Origin: Sphaerospermopsis torques-reginae ITEP-024
GTDB lineage: Bacteria; Cyanobacteriota; Cyanobacteriia; Cyanobacteriales; Nostocaceae
DNA length: 64,000 bases
Assembly (NCBI RefSeq): GCF_019598945.1
Contig: NZ_CP080598.1
Location: 3,038,001 to 3,102,000, forward strand
Reading direction: 5' to 3'
The position numbers and the translations under genes were made by a program. Below the pieces are notes generated by a model, which saw only the letters and a list, made by a program, of their open reading frames with translations, had not been told where the DNA came from and searched no databases. Positions within the stretch are counted from its first letter, which is position 1, and each line of letters opens with the position of its first letter. Below are positions 63,184 to 64,000 of this stretch, piece after piece.

Positions 63184-64000
63184 ATGTTTTCTAATCCATT
63201 AGTCTGGATGCCACTGGCTGAAGAAATATCACCTTTTCTTAAATACTGCTATGGTATTGTTCTTAATGCTGGTTCTGGGCAAAGAAGCATTAAATTAGGT
63301 GAAAAAGATTTAAATATTGATATTACAGACTACAATAAACCTGATATTATTGCTGATTTACATCAGATCCCTTTACTTGATGAATCAGTAGATACGATAG
63401 TTTCTATTGCTGTACTGGAACATACACGCTATCCTTGGCAGATTGCTAAAGAATTTTATAGAGTTCTCAGACCAATGGGTTATGGAGTTATCGCTGTTCC
63501 TTTTTTACAACCACAGCATGATTTTCCTGGAGATTATATTCGCTTCACTGAAAATGGATTAATAGAAATATTCAAATATGGAGGTTTTGAAATCATTGAA
63601 ACTACTCATGTCCATCATTTCGGTCAAACTTTAGCCTGGTTACTCTGGGAATATTTACAGTTTAATCCACCAAAAAAAATTACTTGGTGCTTTTGGCAAA
63701 ACCTAATTCGTCAACTTTCATTAGGAAATTTGCTCAAAGGAGATAGTCCCAATACTCACAATACTCACTATATTGTAGTTCGCAAACTTGGTGAGCATAG
63801 TATCAAATCTCACTATATTCAATCTCTGGCACAAAAAGATAAGAAAGATTGGTTTTTCCCACTTTTGGCTTGTCCTGTAACCAAGCAACCTCTGTATTTA
63901 AAAGAAAATTCATTAGTTTCTGAAGATGGTAAATTTATCTATGGATTTCAGGAAAATATTCCCTATTTAGAAGCATCACAAAATTTGATTTACCCTTCTC
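63184..64000 (+). CDS. SAM-dependent methyltransferase with Trm112-like segment (partial)
   Basis: An open frame from the ATG at 63184 runs off the right edge (at least 272 residues). The class I methyltransferase shows GIVLNAGSGQRSIKLGE (motif I), NIDITDYNKPDIIADL and an HTRYPWQIAKEFYRVLRPMG block (motif IV-V). A later LACPVTKQPLYLKEN...FIYGFQENIPYL resembles the Trm112-like/Zn-ribbon tail found on glycan-cluster methyltransferases. It neighbours an export permease, so it may modify an exported polysaccharide. That is inference. Confidence 0.8.
   Translation, partial: MFSNPLVWMPLAEEISPFLKYCYGIVLNAGSGQRSIKLGEKDLNIDITDYNKPDIIADLHQIPLLDESVDTIVSIAVLEHTRYPWQIAKEFYRVLRPMGYGVIAVPFLQPQHDFPGDYIRFTENGLIEIFKYGGFEIIETTHVHHFGQTLAWLLWEYLQFNPPKKITWCFWQNLIRQLSLGNLLKGDSPNTHNTHYIVVRKLGEHSIKSHYIQSLAQKDKKDWFFPLLACPVTKQPLYLKENSLVSEDGKFIYGFQENIPYLEASQNLIYPS

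Overview
This window comes from a filamentous, probably heterocyst-forming cyanobacterium (Nostocales; an Anabaena/Dolichospermum/Aphanizomenon-type genome is my inference). The sequence is AT-rich and has frequent GCGATCGC (HIP1) octamers and many 7-bp tandem repeat tracts between genes. It also carries cyanobacterial marker genes: psbU, chlG, a PetP-type gene, btpA, a DUF3120 protein and a PucC-type carrier. There is one tRNA gene, tRNA-Thr(TGT) on the minus strand. No rRNA genes or CRISPR arrays were seen.

Bases 1-12,250 are accessory. They hold a DUF2805 protein, a Schlafen/AlbA-type regulator, a DUF4336 protein, a nucleotidyltransferase-like gene with an unknown partner, a MazF-type toxin-antitoxin pair and an aldo/keto reductase. 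A DUF3800 gene and a striking 954-residue protein follow. That protein appears to fuse a cold-shock-like N-terminus, a PD-(D/E)XK nuclease core, a cysteine cluster and a C-terminal SSB domain. Gene remnants lie between these genes.

ArgF and lexA (with a LexA-like box) lead into a DNA phosphorothioation (Dnd) island at about 14.8-29.7 kb. It holds a DEAD/DEAH Dnd restriction helicase, a 62-residue protein overlapping an SMC-like ATPase, a Uma2 nuclease, Dnd-associated protein 4, and an SBD-HNH-type nuclease that should read phosphorothioated DNA. Then come divergent dndB and dndC, an Rpn-type nuclease, dndD, a small protein plus a frameshifted HNH gene, and dndE. dndA, dndF, dndG and dndH are not in the window. 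An identical palindrome (GTTTTTAAAAAC) sits directly before the SBD-HNH gene and in the dndB-dndC gap, which suggests a shared operator.

From 29.7 to 58 kb the genes are mainly core cyanobacterial ones: AmpG-like permease, GNAT, HEAT-repeat protein, ung, cupin, PDZ/radical-SAM protein, uppP, DUF3120, psbU, nadB, VKOR-thioredoxin, btpA, rimO, DEAD-box RNA helicase, aldo/keto reductase, PucC-type carrier, inositol monophosphatase family, alcohol dehydrogenase-like, chlG, ArsA/Get3-HSP20 and petP. The gaps are crowded with heptamer repeats, hairpin repeats and two copies of a MITE-like element.

The last 6 kb holds a DUF2887/Rpn gene and four Uma2-family nuclease genes, two of them near-duplicates flanking an ABC-2 polysaccharide-export permease. 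A SAM methyltransferase runs off the right edge. All calls come from reading the sequence; no database search was run.
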